A DNA stretch of 64,000 nucleotides from Marixanthomonas ophiurae (GCF_003413745.1 NZ_QVID01000001.1:1240001-1304000), one strand, 5' to 3'. Positions 27,501-35,798 are shown, numbered from the stretch's first letter. Notes: a model not told the origin generated them from the letters alone. Numbers and translations: made by a program.

Positions 27501-27861
27501 TTGCGATTGCAGAGCTTTTGGTTAATTCTTTATGCTTTAAAATCACTGTTCTTAATAAAATAGTAAGCGACCAAAACATAAACAAGATGGTAAAAGCACT
27601 GGCAAAAACCGACATCAGGTTAATGGTAAGTGCAATGTTTGAAGCTTCCATAGCAAAAATGGAGAAAAATGCTCCCAATAATTGATACAGAGGAGCTCCA
27701 GGTGGATGCCCAACTTCTAGATTACTTGCTGTAGTTATATACTCACCAGCATCCCAAAAACTGGCAGTGGGTTCTACTGTAAGCCAGTAAGTAATAAGGG
27801 ATATAAGAAATACGGACCAACCTAAAATCTGGTTCCATTTTTTAAAGTTGAAAGAAGCCAT
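24565..27861 (-). CDS. DUF2723 membrane protein (O-mannosyltransferase-like) with C-terminal soluble part
   Basis: 1098 residues. The N-terminal half has about ten to twelve membrane helices with the DUF2723 start LVFLISLITYWLTVEPTASF-like and FWDAGEYITTASNLEVGHPPG, which places a conserved Asp/Glu pair in the first periplasmic loop as in GT-C glycosyltransferases. A further helix set lies at about 540-660. The C-terminal part is soluble (LFTIGDNDTFALWYAQ, and helical repeats near 950-1060 that look TPR-like). It is probably a lipid-linked sugar transferase to proteins, but acceptor and donor are unknown. It is expressed with the downstream deacetylase. Confidence 0.85.
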   Translation of the reverse strand: MASFNFKKWNQILGWSVFLISLITYWLTVEPTASFWDAGEYITTASNLEVGHPPGAPLYQLLGAFFSIFAMEASNIALTINLMSVFASAFTILFMFWSLTILLRTVILKHKELTKSSAIAILGSAVVGSLSFAFTDSFWFSAVEAEVYASSAFITAVLFYCGLRWEREMNTPRGDRWVILISFIIGLSFGIHFLGLLTIPAIGFLYFFKNYKTISVKNFIIANVVMVAILLFIFKLLLPMTLKFFSASELFFINSIGLPFHTGTLIAGILFIALFYFGLRYTRRKNHTQFNTLLLCVLFIFIGFSSWLMLPIRANAGTVINENNPDNARELLAYYNREQYPQTHLFYGPLFTEAYVGLDPDNPYKDEKPKYEEDEKAGKYVIVNEYKNAGQNTDDSQKAYLPRMWSVENNANYLEFTGGLDFTIKPEYRNEKRLVQEVNKFKQAYDQGVVDSKDYDKFLREFGVALNIEKPSFGQNLKFMFEYQFGYMYWRYFMWNFAGRQDDVQGQYTDLHGNWLSGIDFIDELRLGSQDNLPSDVKNNKARNTYFFLPLILGILGVVFLFKNDKKKFWVLLVFFLFTGLALKIYLNERPFEPRERDYALVGSFYIFAMWIGFGVYALFEMVKEYLSPKIAIPVVLSATLLASPVLLAYQNWDDHDRSDRYTANSMAKMYLDSVDENAILFTIGDNDTFALWYAQNIEGYRQDARIINTSLFQTDWYIDDMKKKAFTSDPIPSQLTHDKYRYGTRDFLYYQETKQDTIDIKTWMNWVANDSPATRVELESNQMANTFPSKTIRIPVDKEAVLRNGIVPQEDADKIVDEIYIQLKGNVIYKNRMMMLDIIANNDWERPIYFSGGAFGDDDYLWMKDYLQLDGVVYKLVPIRTPVNPRNPFDMGRVDTDKMYDIVMNWDWGNSGSPDIYHDTETRRNGITYRSNLARLAENLINEGKKDKAEDVLDLAMEKMPVKYFEYYSLLEPFVLGYYEVNKPEKARELYEEVAKKYQEKLLYYSGMKVKKQYNIADEIISDMERYRGLVDIIIVYDDETFAKDEASEFNDYLKLFRHFYNESEGVDVEQDLQQKESIQIMADSVPSEVINEAIEE

Positions 27862-28006
27862 AAGCTCGTACAGTTTTTGTTGTGGCGAATTTACTAATAA
27901 TATACGTAGTGCAAACCACCAAAACTATGTAACGTACCGAAACAATGTGTTATTTTATGATTTTTTTAAAAAGTTTACATTGAAGCAAGATTTTTTGGTA
28001 TTTTTA

Positions 28007-28037
28007 TTTGCGGAAGAAAAAGTTTGTATTAAATTTG
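28007..28037 (+). promoter_or_regulatory. Promoter of the tRNA-Gln gene
   Basis: TTTG (28007-28010), 19 bases, then TAAATTTG (28030-28037): a full match to the Bacteroidota -33/-7 promoter, ending 17 bases before the tRNA. It is the best promoter in the window. Confidence 0.75.
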
Positions 28038-28054
28038 CAACCGCATTACGGTAT

Positions 28055-28127
28055 TGGCCCATGGTGTAACTGGCAACACGTCTGTTTTTGGTACAGAAGA
28101 GTCTAGGTTCGAGCCCTAGTGGGCCAA
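28055..28127 (+). tRNA. tRNA-Gln (anticodon UUG)
   Basis: A complete cloverleaf can be folded by eye: acceptor stem TGGCCCA/TGGGCCA (28055-28061 with 28120-28126), D stem GTGT/ACAC, anticodon stem TCTGT/ACAGA with loop TTTTGGT giving anticodon TTG at 28088-28090, T stem CTAGG/CCTAG with loop TTCGAGC, and discriminator A at 28127. The 3' CCA is not encoded. It has its own promoter and terminator and stands alone between two minus-strand genes. Confidence 0.95.
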
Positions 28128-28128
28128 C

Positions 28129-28165
28129 AAAAGTCTCAAACTATAAAAAGTTTGGGACTTTTTTT
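28129..28165 (+). terminator. Terminator of the tRNA-Gln gene
   Basis: Stem AAAAGTCTCAAACT / AGTTTGGGACTTTT (one G-U pair) with a six-base loop, followed by a run of T. It begins directly after the tRNA. Confidence 0.8.
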
Positions 28166-28185
28166 ATTTAAAGGATAATCCAGAA

Positions 28186-29421
28186 TTATTTATTTTCAAT
28201 TTCTATAACCTTAGCCAATGTCCTCACTAACCGTTGGTGGTTTTTTACAAATGGATTGCTGGTATCCCACACATAACCAGCCAATACTGCGCAGATTTGT
28301 TTTTTAATTTCAGGGTTTATAGTACTAGCAAAGAATATTTTCTGAAGGTTACCAGAGTACCATTCATCAACATACGTTTTAAAAACTTCGACGCCTTGTT
28401 TTAAGTGGTTTTCGTAATCCCTTTCCCAATCCACTACTTCGTCTCGTAGTTTTCTGGCTGTTAATTTAGCGGCCAATAATCCAGATTCCGTTGCAAACGT
28501 TACTCCAGATGAAAAAACGGGATCCAAGAAACCTGCACTGTTCCCGGTAATGGTATAACCTTTTCCATAAAGCGCATTCATGGACGAAGAGAAATCTTTA
28601 AACTCTTTGGGTTCGAATAAAAAGTCGCTATTTTCAAACCTTTTTTTATAGTGTTTTGAAAGGTTTAAAAGTTTCCGAAGTTTTTCAGAAGATGCACCCG
28701 AAAAAGAATCGATAAATTCTGAAGGGCCCACAAAACCAATACTCGTATTTCCGTTAGAGAACGGAATGACCCAAAGCCAAGCTTCATCAGTAACCACATC
28801 AAAAGTTATTAACGTGCCTTCTTCGCCTTTTGGCCTTTTAATATCTTCAACATGGGTAAAAATTGATGAGTTCCCTTGAGATGTTGTAGGTTTCACAAGA
28901 TGTAATAACTTCGGAATAACCCGTCCCGGACCACTAGCATCAATAATATGTTTTGCTGAAATTATATCTGCTTTCTCTTCTGAAGTTTTTATCGTCGTTT
29001 TTGAAGTTCCGTCTGCATGAAATTCAATCCCTGTCATTTCAGTTTCAAAGGAAATGGAAATACCTCTTTTTTGAAGCTCGTTTGTCAAAGTTTCGTCAAA
29101 TTTGGCTCTCGGAACTTGCCAAGTCCAATCCCAACCCTCAGTGTGTTTTTCCTTAAAATCGAAGTGACAACTTTTATCTTCTTTTAAAAACCGAGCGCCT
29201 TTTTTTATCTGGAAGTTTTCAGATTTCAGACAATCTAATAACCCTACTTCCTCAAAATGTTCCATACAGCGAGGCAACAGACTTTCACCAATGGCAAACC
29301 GAGGAAATTTGCTTTTTTCTACTACTTGTACTTTGAACCCTTGTTGGTGTAAATAGGCTGCTGCTACCGAGCCCGAAGGTCCTGCACCAATAATTAAGAT
29401 ATCAATTTCTTGTTCAGTCAT
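28186..29421 (-). CDS. Halogenase-like FAD-dependent oxidoreductase
   Basis: 411 residues. The N-terminal FAD-binding fold has GAGPSG at 12-17 and RFAIGESLLPR at 41-51, as in tryptophan-halogenase and geranylgeranyl-reductase-like flavoproteins. At 215-220 the sequence is WLWVIP, which fits the WxWxIP motif of flavin-dependent halogenases; lysines at 73-74 lie near where the catalytic lysine is expected. The second FAD contact region is GNSAGFLDPVFSSGV. It diverges from the polyene operon with 107 bases between. Relatives in flexirubin clusters are thought to tailor or halogenate the aryl head group. Whether this one halogenates or only oxidises cannot be decided from sequence alone. Confidence 0.8.
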   Translation of the reverse strand: MTEQEIDILIIGAGPSGSVAAAYLHQQGFKVQVVEKSKFPRFAIGESLLPRCMEHFEEVGLLDCLKSENFQIKKGARFLKEDKSCHFDFKEKHTEGWDWTWQVPRAKFDETLTNELQKRGISISFETEMTGIEFHADGTSKTTIKTSEEKADIISAKHIIDASGPGRVIPKLLHLVKPTTSQGNSSIFTHVEDIKRPKGEEGTLITFDVVTDEAWLWVIPFSNGNTSIGFVGPSEFIDSFSGASSEKLRKLLNLSKHYKKRFENSDFLFEPKEFKDFSSSMNALYGKGYTITGNSAGFLDPVFSSGVTFATESGLLAAKLTARKLRDEVVDWERDYENHLKQGVEVFKTYVDEWYSGNLQKIFFASTINPEIKKQICAVLAGYVWDTSNPFVKNHQRLVRTLAKVIEIENK

Positions 29422-29528
29422 TCAATAAGGGTAAAAGAATAGTTTTTTATTATAATTTTACACCCCAAAATAACTACATTACGTTGGTTATTGCAGGATA
29501 ATTTGCTAAAATTTCCAATTTATTTCAA

Positions 29529-31055
29529 ATGATAATAGGTAAAGAAGGGTTGGTACTTCAAGATTTTCAGGATATCGTTTTTTCTGAAACAAAAATATCC
29601 ATTGATGATTCGGTTTTAAAAACGGTTCAGGATAGTTTCGATTTTTTAACGGAATTCTCTGAAAATAAAATTATTTATGGTGTTAATACGGGTTTCGGCC
29701 CGATGGCGCAATATAAAATTGACGATTCCAAACGCATTCAACTTCAATATAATTTAATACGCAGCCACGCTTCAGGAACGGGAAATCCCATTCCGCCAAA
29801 ATACGTAAAAGCATCTATGTTGGCGCGTTTAAACACGTTAGCAATTGGTAAATCTGGGGTTCATCCATCGGTTGTCGAGTTAATGACAACGCTTATAAAT
29901 AGAGATATTATTCCGGTTGTGTATGAACACGGTGGCGTGGGTGCAAGTGGCGATTTGGTTCAATTGGCGCATATTTCGTTGGTACTGATTGGCGAAGGCG
30001 AAGTAACTTATAAAGGTAAAACTAAGCCAACCGCAGAAGTTTTTAAAACCGAAAACTTACAACCCATTACAGTTGCCCTTCGAGAAGGACTCGCATTGAT
30101 GAATGGCACATCCATTATGTCCGGAGTGGGTATTCTGAATACTATTTTTACGAAACGTTTACTTAATTGGGTAGTGGCGTGCTCTTCGGCTATTAATGAA
30201 ATAGTAAAAGCGTACGATGATCATCTCTCTTTTGAGTTAAATGAAGCCAAAAAGCACAGCGGACAACAGCAAATTGCCGAACGTATGCGAAGCCATTTGG
30301 AGGATAGCAAACTGACCCGAAAACGCGAGCATCATTTATATAATGGGGAACATACGGAATCTGTAATTGAAGAAAAAGTACAAGAGTATTATTCCTTACG
30401 TTGTGTGCCGCAAATTTTGGGACCAGTGTTAGATACGCTGCAAAATGTGGAGAAAATTGTTCTGGAAGAAGTAAACTCAGCCAACGACAACCCAATTGTT
30501 GATGTTAAAAAACAGCAAGTGTATCACGGCGGAAATTTTCACGGCGATTACATTTCGTTAGAAATGGATAAATTGAAACTGGTAGTCACTAAAATGAGTA
30601 TGCTTGCCGAACGACAGTTAAATTATTTACTCAATTCTAAACTCAACGGAATTCTTCCTCCTTTTGTAAATTTAGGTGAGTTAGGGTTGAATTATGGGAT
30701 GCAAGGCGTGCAATTTACAGCTGTTTCTACAACTGCAGAAAATCAAACGCTTTCCAACCCGATGTATGTGCATAGCATCCCAAATAATAATGACAATCAA
30801 GATATTGTGAGTATGGGCACCAATGCAGCATTACTCACCAAAAAAGTAATTGAAAACACCTATGAAGTGGTCGCTATTGAGTTAATAACAGTGGTTCAGG
30901 CGATAGAATATTTGAAAATTCAAGGTGAAGTTTCTTCAAAAACAAAGAAATTATATGATGAAATCAGGTCGATTGTACCTCCTTTTAAAGAAGATGAAGT
31001 GATGTATCCGTATGTGAAAGAAGTAAAAGAACATCTAATTAATTCTGAAATATAA
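29529..31055 (+). CDS. Aromatic amino-acid ammonia-lyase (tyrosine ammonia-lyase likely)
   Basis: 508 residues of the HAL/PAL/TAL family. The MIO cofactor triad Ala139-Ser140-Gly141 is present in GGVGASGDLVQLAH, and the catalytic Tyr50 lies in YGVNTGFGPM. His80 in IRSHASG is at the substrate-selecting position, where His is typical of tyrosine and histidine lyases and not of phenylalanine lyases. In a polyene cluster with a PaaK-like ligase the natural reading is TAL, giving 4-coumarate as the starter; a histidine lyase would be expected beside hutU/hutI, which are absent. It is the first gene of the plus-strand operon; the next gene starts three bases after its stop. Confidence 0.88.
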   Translation: MIIGKEGLVLQDFQDIVFSETKISIDDSVLKTVQDSFDFLTEFSENKIIYGVNTGFGPMAQYKIDDSKRIQLQYNLIRSHASGTGNPIPPKYVKASMLARLNTLAIGKSGVHPSVVELMTTLINRDIIPVVYEHGGVGASGDLVQLAHISLVLIGEGEVTYKGKTKPTAEVFKTENLQPITVALREGLALMNGTSIMSGVGILNTIFTKRLLNWVVACSSAINEIVKAYDDHLSFELNEAKKHSGQQQIAERMRSHLEDSKLTRKREHHLYNGEHTESVIEEKVQEYYSLRCVPQILGPVLDTLQNVEKIVLEEVNSANDNPIVDVKKQQVYHGGNFHGDYISLEMDKLKLVVTKMSMLAERQLNYLLNSKLNGILPPFVNLGELGLNYGMQGVQFTAVSTTAENQTLSNPMYVHSIPNNNDNQDIVSMGTNAALLTKKVIENTYEVVAIELITVVQAIEYLKIQGEVSSKTKKLYDEIRSIVPPFKEDEVMYPYVKEVKEHLINSEI

Positions 31056-31057
31056 TT

Positions 31058-31789
31058 ATGAAATGTGCATTGGTTACAGGAGGTTCACGAGGAATAGGAA
31101 AAGCAATCTGTCTACAACTAGCTGCCGATAGCGAGTATCATATTCTTATAAATTACTATAAAAATAAAACGGCGGCTCTTGAAACATTGCAAACCATTGA
31201 AAAAACAGGTGGAAAAGGTTCGTTGCTTCCGTTTGATGTTTCAAATAGGGAATCTGTGGTTGATGCTTTGGAGACTTTTCAGAATAACAATCCGGAAGCC
31301 GTTATCGAAATACTTGTAAACAACGCCGGAATTACAAAAGACGGACTCTTTATGTGGATGAAACCGGAAGACTGGAATTCAGTTATAAACACCAATCTTA
31401 ATAGCTTTTTTAATGTCACCAATCACCTTATTCAAAATATGTTGATGAATCGCTACGGGCGTATTATTAATATTGTTTCATTGGCTGGTGTAAAAGGCAA
31501 TGCTGGACAAGTAAACTACGCTGCCGCGAAAGGCGCAGTAGTTGCAGCAACCAAATCACTTGCGCAAGAAGTAGGAAAACGCAATATTACCGTAAACGCG
31601 GTGGCGCCGGGGTTTATTAAAAGCGAGATGACGGAAGATCTAGACGAAAAAGAGCTTAAAAAAATGGTTCCATTAAACCGTTTTGGCAATCCCGAGGAAG
31701 TTGCACATTTAGTGTCTTTTTTAACTTCCAAAAAAGCATCGTATATCACGGGCGAAGTCATTAATATTAATGGCGGAATCTACTCCTAA
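31058..31789 (+). CDS. 3-oxoacyl-ACP reductase (FabG-like)
   Basis: 243 residues, a short-chain dehydrogenase. The NADPH-binding TGGSRGIGKAI is at the N-terminus, NNAG at about 88-91, and the catalytic Ser-Tyr-Lys in IVSLAGVKG...NYAAAKGA. The C-terminal IINGGIYS-like end is as in FabG. In the cluster it should reduce the beta-keto group after each condensation, as ApeQ does in characterised aryl-polyene systems. It is two bases downstream of the lyase gene. Confidence 0.92.
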   Translation: MKCALVTGGSRGIGKAICLQLAADSEYHILINYYKNKTAALETLQTIEKTGGKGSLLPFDVSNRESVVDALETFQNNNPEAVIEILVNNAGITKDGLFMWMKPEDWNSVINTNLNSFFNVTNHLIQNMLMNRYGRIINIVSLAGVKGNAGQVNYAAAKGAVVAATKSLAQEVGKRNITVNAVAPGFIKSEMTEDLDEKELKKMVPLNRFGNPEEVAHLVSFLTSKKASYITGEVININGGIYS

Positions 31790-31843
31790 GCCAAAAATTC
31801 CTGTAATTTTGCCACGTATCTAATTGCTAATTTAATAACGCAC

Positions 31844-32725
31844 ATGGCGGCAGAGTGGGACGGAAAATCACGAGGGACGGTCTTCGGGTTTAAAGTATTT
31901 GTCTTTTTTATCAAAAACTTTGGTATTCGCGCTGCGTATGCCTTGATGCATTTGCCGATTCCTTATTTTTGTCTGTTTTCTAGAAAAAATGTCCGCGGAC
32001 TCTTTTATTATTTCAGAAAACGGAAGCACTATTCTTGGTTTAAAAGTTCAATGAATATTTACAAAGGTTATTACCAATTCGGTCAAACCTTGGTCGATAG
32101 GATTGCCATTCAATCTGGGCTTCGGGATAAATACACCTACGAGTTTGACGGCATTGAAAATTTAAAAGAAACATTAGCACTCAATAAAGGCGGAATCCTG
32201 ATCAGTGCTCATGTTGGCAACTTTGAAATGGCGCAGTACTTTTTTAATGATTTAGATGAAGAAGCTAATATCAGCATTGTTATTACCGATCAAGACCACG
32301 AGAATATAAAAGAATATGTAGGTTCGGTGATAAACCGAAAGCAAGAGAATTTCATCATTGTAAAAGATAATATGTCCCATATTTTTGAAATAAACGCCGC
32401 ATTAGCTCAAAATAAAATGGTTTGTATTTCCGGCGATCGGTATATGGATGTTGCCAAAACCATAGAAGCTTCTTTACTTGGAAAACAAGCAAAATTTCCA
32501 GTAGGTCCTTTCCTTTTAGCAACTCGATTAGAGGTCCCGGTATTATTTGTATATGTGATGCGCGAACCGAAACGTCATTACCATTTATACGCAAGAAAAG
32601 TGGCCGTAACGCGACGCGATGCTAGTGGTTTATTAACTAAATACACCCAAAGTTTAGAAGAGATTTTAAACCAATATCCGCTGCAATGGTTTAATTTTTA
32701 CGACTTTTGGGATGATATTGATTAA
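31844..32725 (+). CDS. LpxL/HtrB-type lysophospholipid acyltransferase
   Basis: 293 residues of the lipid A biosynthesis acyltransferase family. The catalytic HVGNFE (H-x4-E) is present at about 125-130, followed by a conserved GDRYM segment and an N-terminal hydrophobic anchor (VFGFKVFVFFIKNFG). In aryl-polyene clusters such enzymes are believed to move the finished chain or a fatty acid onto a lipid carrier at the inner membrane. There is a 54-base gap before it, the largest in the operon. Confidence 0.87.
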   Translation: MAAEWDGKSRGTVFGFKVFVFFIKNFGIRAAYALMHLPIPYFCLFSRKNVRGLFYYFRKRKHYSWFKSSMNIYKGYYQFGQTLVDRIAIQSGLRDKYTYEFDGIENLKETLALNKGGILISAHVGNFEMAQYFFNDLDEEANISIVITDQDHENIKEYVGSVINRKQENFIIVKDNMSHIFEINAALAQNKMVCISGDRYMDVAKTIEASLLGKQAKFPVGPFLLATRLEVPVLFVYVMREPKRHYHLYARKVAVTRRDASGLLTKYTQSLEEILNQYPLQWFNFYDFWDDID

Positions 32726-32738
32726 ATGCAATTGAGTT

Positions 32739-33176
32739 TTGAAAGAATTACGATTCCCTATTACTGATCCTTTTGTATTGGAAGAACTCCTTCCACAGCG
32801 CCAACCTATGATTATGGTCGATGCTTTAATGTATTACGATAAAAAATCCTTAGTTTCAGAACTGACTATTTCCGAAGAAAATATTTTTGTTGCTGATGGA
32901 TTTTTATCTGAAACAGGGTTATTGGAACACATTGCTCAATCGGTGGCCTTACACACCGGATATACGGAATATTTAGAAGAAAAACCGACCAAAGAAGGCT
33001 ATATTGGTGCCATTAAAAAAGCTGAAATTTTAAAAACACCAGCTATCAATAAAACCATTGAAACTGAAGTGAAAATTATTCACGCAGCGATAGGAATTAC
33101 TTTGGTAAAAACCATAACTAAATTAGAGCAAGAAGTGATTGCGACCACCGAAATGAAAACGATGTTAAAACCGTAA
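32739..33176 (+). CDS. Hotdog-fold 3-hydroxyacyl-ACP dehydratase, ApeP-like
   Basis: 145 residues starting at a TTG codon; an in-frame stop lies two codons upstream and the first internal ATG is at residue 24, which would remove the start of the domain. Related to FabZ/FabA hotdog proteins: LPQRQPMIMVDALM matches the usual LPHR-PFLLVD, but the usual HFP--P--PGV is replaced by DGFLSETGLLEHIAQ. This fits the shorter partner dehydratase of aryl-polyene systems, which works with a second, canonical hotdog (here at 39415). The stop overlaps the next start (TAATG). Confidence 0.8.
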   Translation: MKELRFPITDPFVLEELLPQRQPMIMVDALMYYDKKSLVSELTISEENIFVADGFLSETGLLEHIAQSVALHTGYTEYLEEKPTKEGYIGAIKKAEILKTPAINKTIETEVKIIHAAIGITLVKTITKLEQEVIATTEMKTMLKP

Positions 33177-34327
33177 TGCAGAAACCTGTTTACATACAAG
33201 AAGCTTCGCTTATTACCCCTTTGGGGTTTTCAGTTTCTGAAAACGTATCTGCTATCGAAAAGGAACAATCCGGAATTCAAGAACAACATTGTACGGATAT
33301 TTTAGACACCCCTTTTTACGCAGCGATGATAGCTTCAGAAAAAATTGATGCTGCTTTTGAAAAATTGGGTGACCCTTCAAAATTTATGAAGCTGGAGAAA
33401 ATGATGTTACTTTCCGTTGCTGAAACGGTAGAAAAATCAAAACTTCATATTTCAGAAAAAACCGCCTTGATTATTGCGACCACAAAGGGAAGTATCGACG
33501 CACTCGATCCTGATAATTCTTTTTCAGAAGAACGAGCGTATTTGCCGGTTTTAGGAAAGAAAATTCAATCTTTTTTTGGTTTTAAAGAAGAACCGATCGT
33601 GGTTTCCAACGCGTGTGTTTCAGGAATCTTAGCGGTTGCGGTCGCTAAACGCCTTATTCAGAACAATGTATGTGAAAATGCTGTAGTTGTTGCGGGCGAT
33701 TTAGTTTCTAAATTTACTGTTACCGGGTTTAACACCTTTCAAGCACTGAGTGATGGCCCTTGCAAACCTTATTCAAAATACCGAAATGGCATTAGCATTG
33801 GCGAAGCGGCGGCATCAGTCGTGGTTTCTTCTGAAAAAAATAAAAATACAATTATCGAAGTCGTTGGAGATGGTTCGTGTAACGATGCCAACCATATTTC
33901 GGGTCCATCACGAACAGGAGAAGGTTTGCTGAAAAGTATTCAATCTGCTATGAAAGAAGCTAAAATTTCAGCAAATAATATTGACTTAATTTCCGCCCAC
34001 GGAACCGCAACTATTTATAATGACGAAATGGAAGCTATTGCGTTCAACCGGGCGAACCTGCAACAGGTTCCCTTACATAGTTTAAAAGGCTATTATGGGC
34101 ATACGTTGGGCGCTTCTGGTTTGGTAGAGGCCATTGTCGGTTTTGAAGCAATGAAACAAAATAAATTGTTTACGTCGTTAGGATATGACGAATCGGGAAC
34201 TTCAAAACCGTTGAATATCATTCAAAAAGTTGAAAACTGCACCGTAAACACCTTTTTAAAAACCGCTTCTGGTTTTGGGGGTAGTAATGCAGCCGTACTC
34301 TTTAAAAAAGTCGCTTTTGAACAATAA
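33176..34327 (+). CDS. Beta-ketoacyl-ACP synthase with complete catalytic triad (first)
   Basis: 383 residues, KAS I/II thiolase fold. The triad is intact: Cys147 (NACVSG), His275 (SAHGTAT) and His309 (YYGHTLGA). The C-terminal glycine-rich ASGFGGSNAAVLF is also present. In the cluster it should carry out decarboxylative malonyl condensations on the ACP-bound aryl chain. It is translationally coupled to the dehydratase upstream and overlaps the next gene. Confidence 0.92.
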   Translation: MQKPVYIQEASLITPLGFSVSENVSAIEKEQSGIQEQHCTDILDTPFYAAMIASEKIDAAFEKLGDPSKFMKLEKMMLLSVAETVEKSKLHISEKTALIIATTKGSIDALDPDNSFSEERAYLPVLGKKIQSFFGFKEEPIVVSNACVSGILAVAVAKRLIQNNVCENAVVVAGDLVSKFTVTGFNTFQALSDGPCKPYSKYRNGISIGEAAASVVVSSEKNKNTIIEVVGDGSCNDANHISGPSRTGEGLLKSIQSAMKEAKISANNIDLISAHGTATIYNDEMEAIAFNRANLQQVPLHSLKGYYGHTLGASGLVEAIVGFEAMKQNKLFTSLGYDESGTSKPLNIIQKVENCTVNTFLKTASGFGGSNAAVLFKKVAFEQ

Positions 34328-34940
34328 ACTAAACATACAAGCGTGGTGCAGCGTACAAAACGGAATGGTAATTTGCAATGGCAAGGAAATTATAACTGTT
34401 GATAATAAACAAACATTTTCAGCATCTGCAAAACAAGTTTACAAAGACCAGCACTGGGAATACCCTAAATTTTTTAAGATGGATCGGTTGAGTAAACTCA
34501 CCTTTTTAACTGCTGAAATTTTAATGAATGAAGTGACAATCTCTTCTGAAGAAAAAGAAAGCTTAGCGGTTGTATTGTCCAATAAAAGTGCGAGTTTGGA
34601 TACCGATAGAAAGTATCAAGACTCTATAAACAGTATTGAAAATTTTTACCCCAGTCCGGCAGTATTTGTGTTTACATTGCCTAATATTGGGATGGGCGAA
34701 GTGTGCATTCGGCATAAGATACAAGGTGAAAATGCTTTTTTTGCCTTTGATGATTTTAATCCGTTATTTTTGAAGCAATATGCTGAAAGTTTAACGCAAA
34801 ACAACAAAGCAAAGCAGGTTTTGTGTGGTTGGACCGAAATAGATGAAAAAGGATATAATTCTTTTTTATATTTGGCATCCCCAAATGGAACCCTTCCGCA
34901 TACGGAAGAATCAATTAAAAAATTATACACCCCAAGTTGA
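34317..34940 (+). CDS. Truncated ketosynthase-like protein (Ketoacyl-synt_2 type), probably not catalytic
   Basis: About 207 residues related to the N-terminal half of ketosynthases (YPSPAVFVFTLPNIGMGEV, HKIQGENAFF), but with no active-site Cys block, no HGT and no GHT motif. The start is uncertain: TTG at 34317 (LNNKLNIQAWCSVQNGM) gives an 11-base overlap with the upstream stop, while the ATG at 34287 gives a 41-base overlap. Similar half-length ketosynthase proteins are found in aryl-polyene and type II polyketide loci. It may act as a scaffold or length-determining partner; that is inference. Confidence 0.75.
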   Translation: MNNKLNIQAWCSVQNGMVICNGKEIITVDNKQTFSASAKQVYKDQHWEYPKFFKMDRLSKLTFLTAEILMNEVTISSEEKESLAVVLSNKSASLDTDRKYQDSINSIENFYPSPAVFVFTLPNIGMGEVCIRHKIQGENAFFAFDDFNPLFLKQYAESLTQNNKAKQVLCGWTEIDEKGYNSFLYLASPNGTLPHTEESIKKLYTPS

Positions 34941-35197
34941 TGGACGCATTAAAACAGGAACTAAAAGAAAATATCATCGAGCAATTAAACCTCGAAGAAT
35001 TTACCATTGAAGATATTGATAATGACGATGCGTTATTTGGCGACGGCTTAGGATTGGATTCTATCGATGCCTTGGAATTAATTGTGATGCTCGATAAAGA
35101 TTACGGTATAAAACTGACCGATCCTGAAAAAAGCAAAGAGATTTTTCAGTCCATTAATGTTTTGGCAACCTATATTACTGAGCATCGTACTAAATAA
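34940..35197 (+). CDS. Acyl carrier protein
   Basis: 85 residues with the phosphopantetheine site at Ser41 in LGLDSIDALEL, acidic overall, four-helix ACP pattern. The ATG at 34940 overlaps the previous TGA (TGATG). It is the only ACP in the cluster, whereas some characterised aryl-polyene clusters have two. It should carry the growing polyene chain. Confidence 0.93.
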   Translation: MDALKQELKENIIEQLNLEEFTIEDIDNDDALFGDGLGLDSIDALELIVMLDKDYGIKLTDPEKSKEIFQSINVLATYITEHRTK

Positions 35198-35216
35198 GAA
35201 AATTCATAAGAGAAAC

Positions 35217-35798
35217 ATGGCTTCTTTTCCAAAGCTTATTATTAATACTCTTTTCTTATTGCTTATATTAATTTGTACAGCTTTTACAATATTTTTAATA
35301 GTTAATTGGAATTTTATTTCTAATCCAGCTTTAGTACCTGGATATGTTGAATCACAAGCAACTTTTGCATATGGCAGAGATGATTTAGCTAAGTTTAGAA
35401 ATTGGGCTTTTAATTATCCAATGGCAATACTTCCGTACTTAATATATATTCAAAGCATTCTCTTGGTTCATTTGATAATTAAGAAAAATCTCTTGTTGAA
35501 TAAACTTCAATGGGTTGCTCTTTTTGTATTTCTGTTGTTTATGATATTCTCAGATTATATTTTTGATAATTTATCTGAGATATTTAACTCAAATTATTAT
35601 CGCCAAACAGGCTATGACATTAATGATATCTTAGGTGTATTATTTAATATTGCTTTTTTGTTTGTTTTAATCAGTTCTTTAATTTTAATCTTTATTCCAA
35701 GATTCAAAAACTATAGAAAACTTTTTACTTTAAATATAATAACAATCGTGGTGTTTGTTATTTTTATATTTTCGTTCATTGAATTTTTCTTTGATTAA
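35217..35798 (+). CDS. Small AT-rich integral membrane protein of unknown function
   Basis: 193 residues starting at the ATG at 35217 (MASFPKLIINTLFLLLILIC). Four hydrophobic helices are visible: about 5-27, 58-80, 88-108 and 137-160, with a further one near the C-terminus (NIITIVVFVIFIFSFIEFFF). No family is recognised. The DNA is clearly more AT-rich than the neighbouring synthase genes, and the gene is not translationally coupled, unlike most others here, so it may be a later insertion into the operon. A role in anchoring or export of the polyene machinery is only a guess. Confidence 0.75.
   Translation: MASFPKLIINTLFLLLILICTAFTIFLIVNWNFISNPALVPGYVESQATFAYGRDDLAKFRNWAFNYPMAILPYLIYIQSILLVHLIIKKNLLLNKLQWVALFVFLLFMIFSDYIFDNLSEIFNSNYYRQTGYDINDILGVLFNIAFLFVLISSLILIFIPRFKNYRKLFTLNIITIVVFVIFIFSFIEFFFD

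Noticed and set aside
27848-28069. Plus-strand 73-codon frame running into the tRNA-Gln gene
   Set aside because: It covers the tRNA promoter and part of the tRNA itself; no protein family features.
29529-31055. Histidine ammonia-lyase of a hut operon
   Set aside because: No hutU, hutI or hutG nearby; the gene opens an aryl-polyene operon, so the tyrosine enzyme is the better reading, although His80 fits both.
31516-31761. Minus-strand frame opposite the ketoreductase gene
   Set aside because: Shadow of a highly conserved SDR enzyme; composition follows the sense codons.
35157-35216. Longer start for the small membrane protein of the polyene cluster
   Set aside because: The extension would overlap the ACP gene and adds a non-membrane leader; the ATG at 35217 gives a normal first helix.
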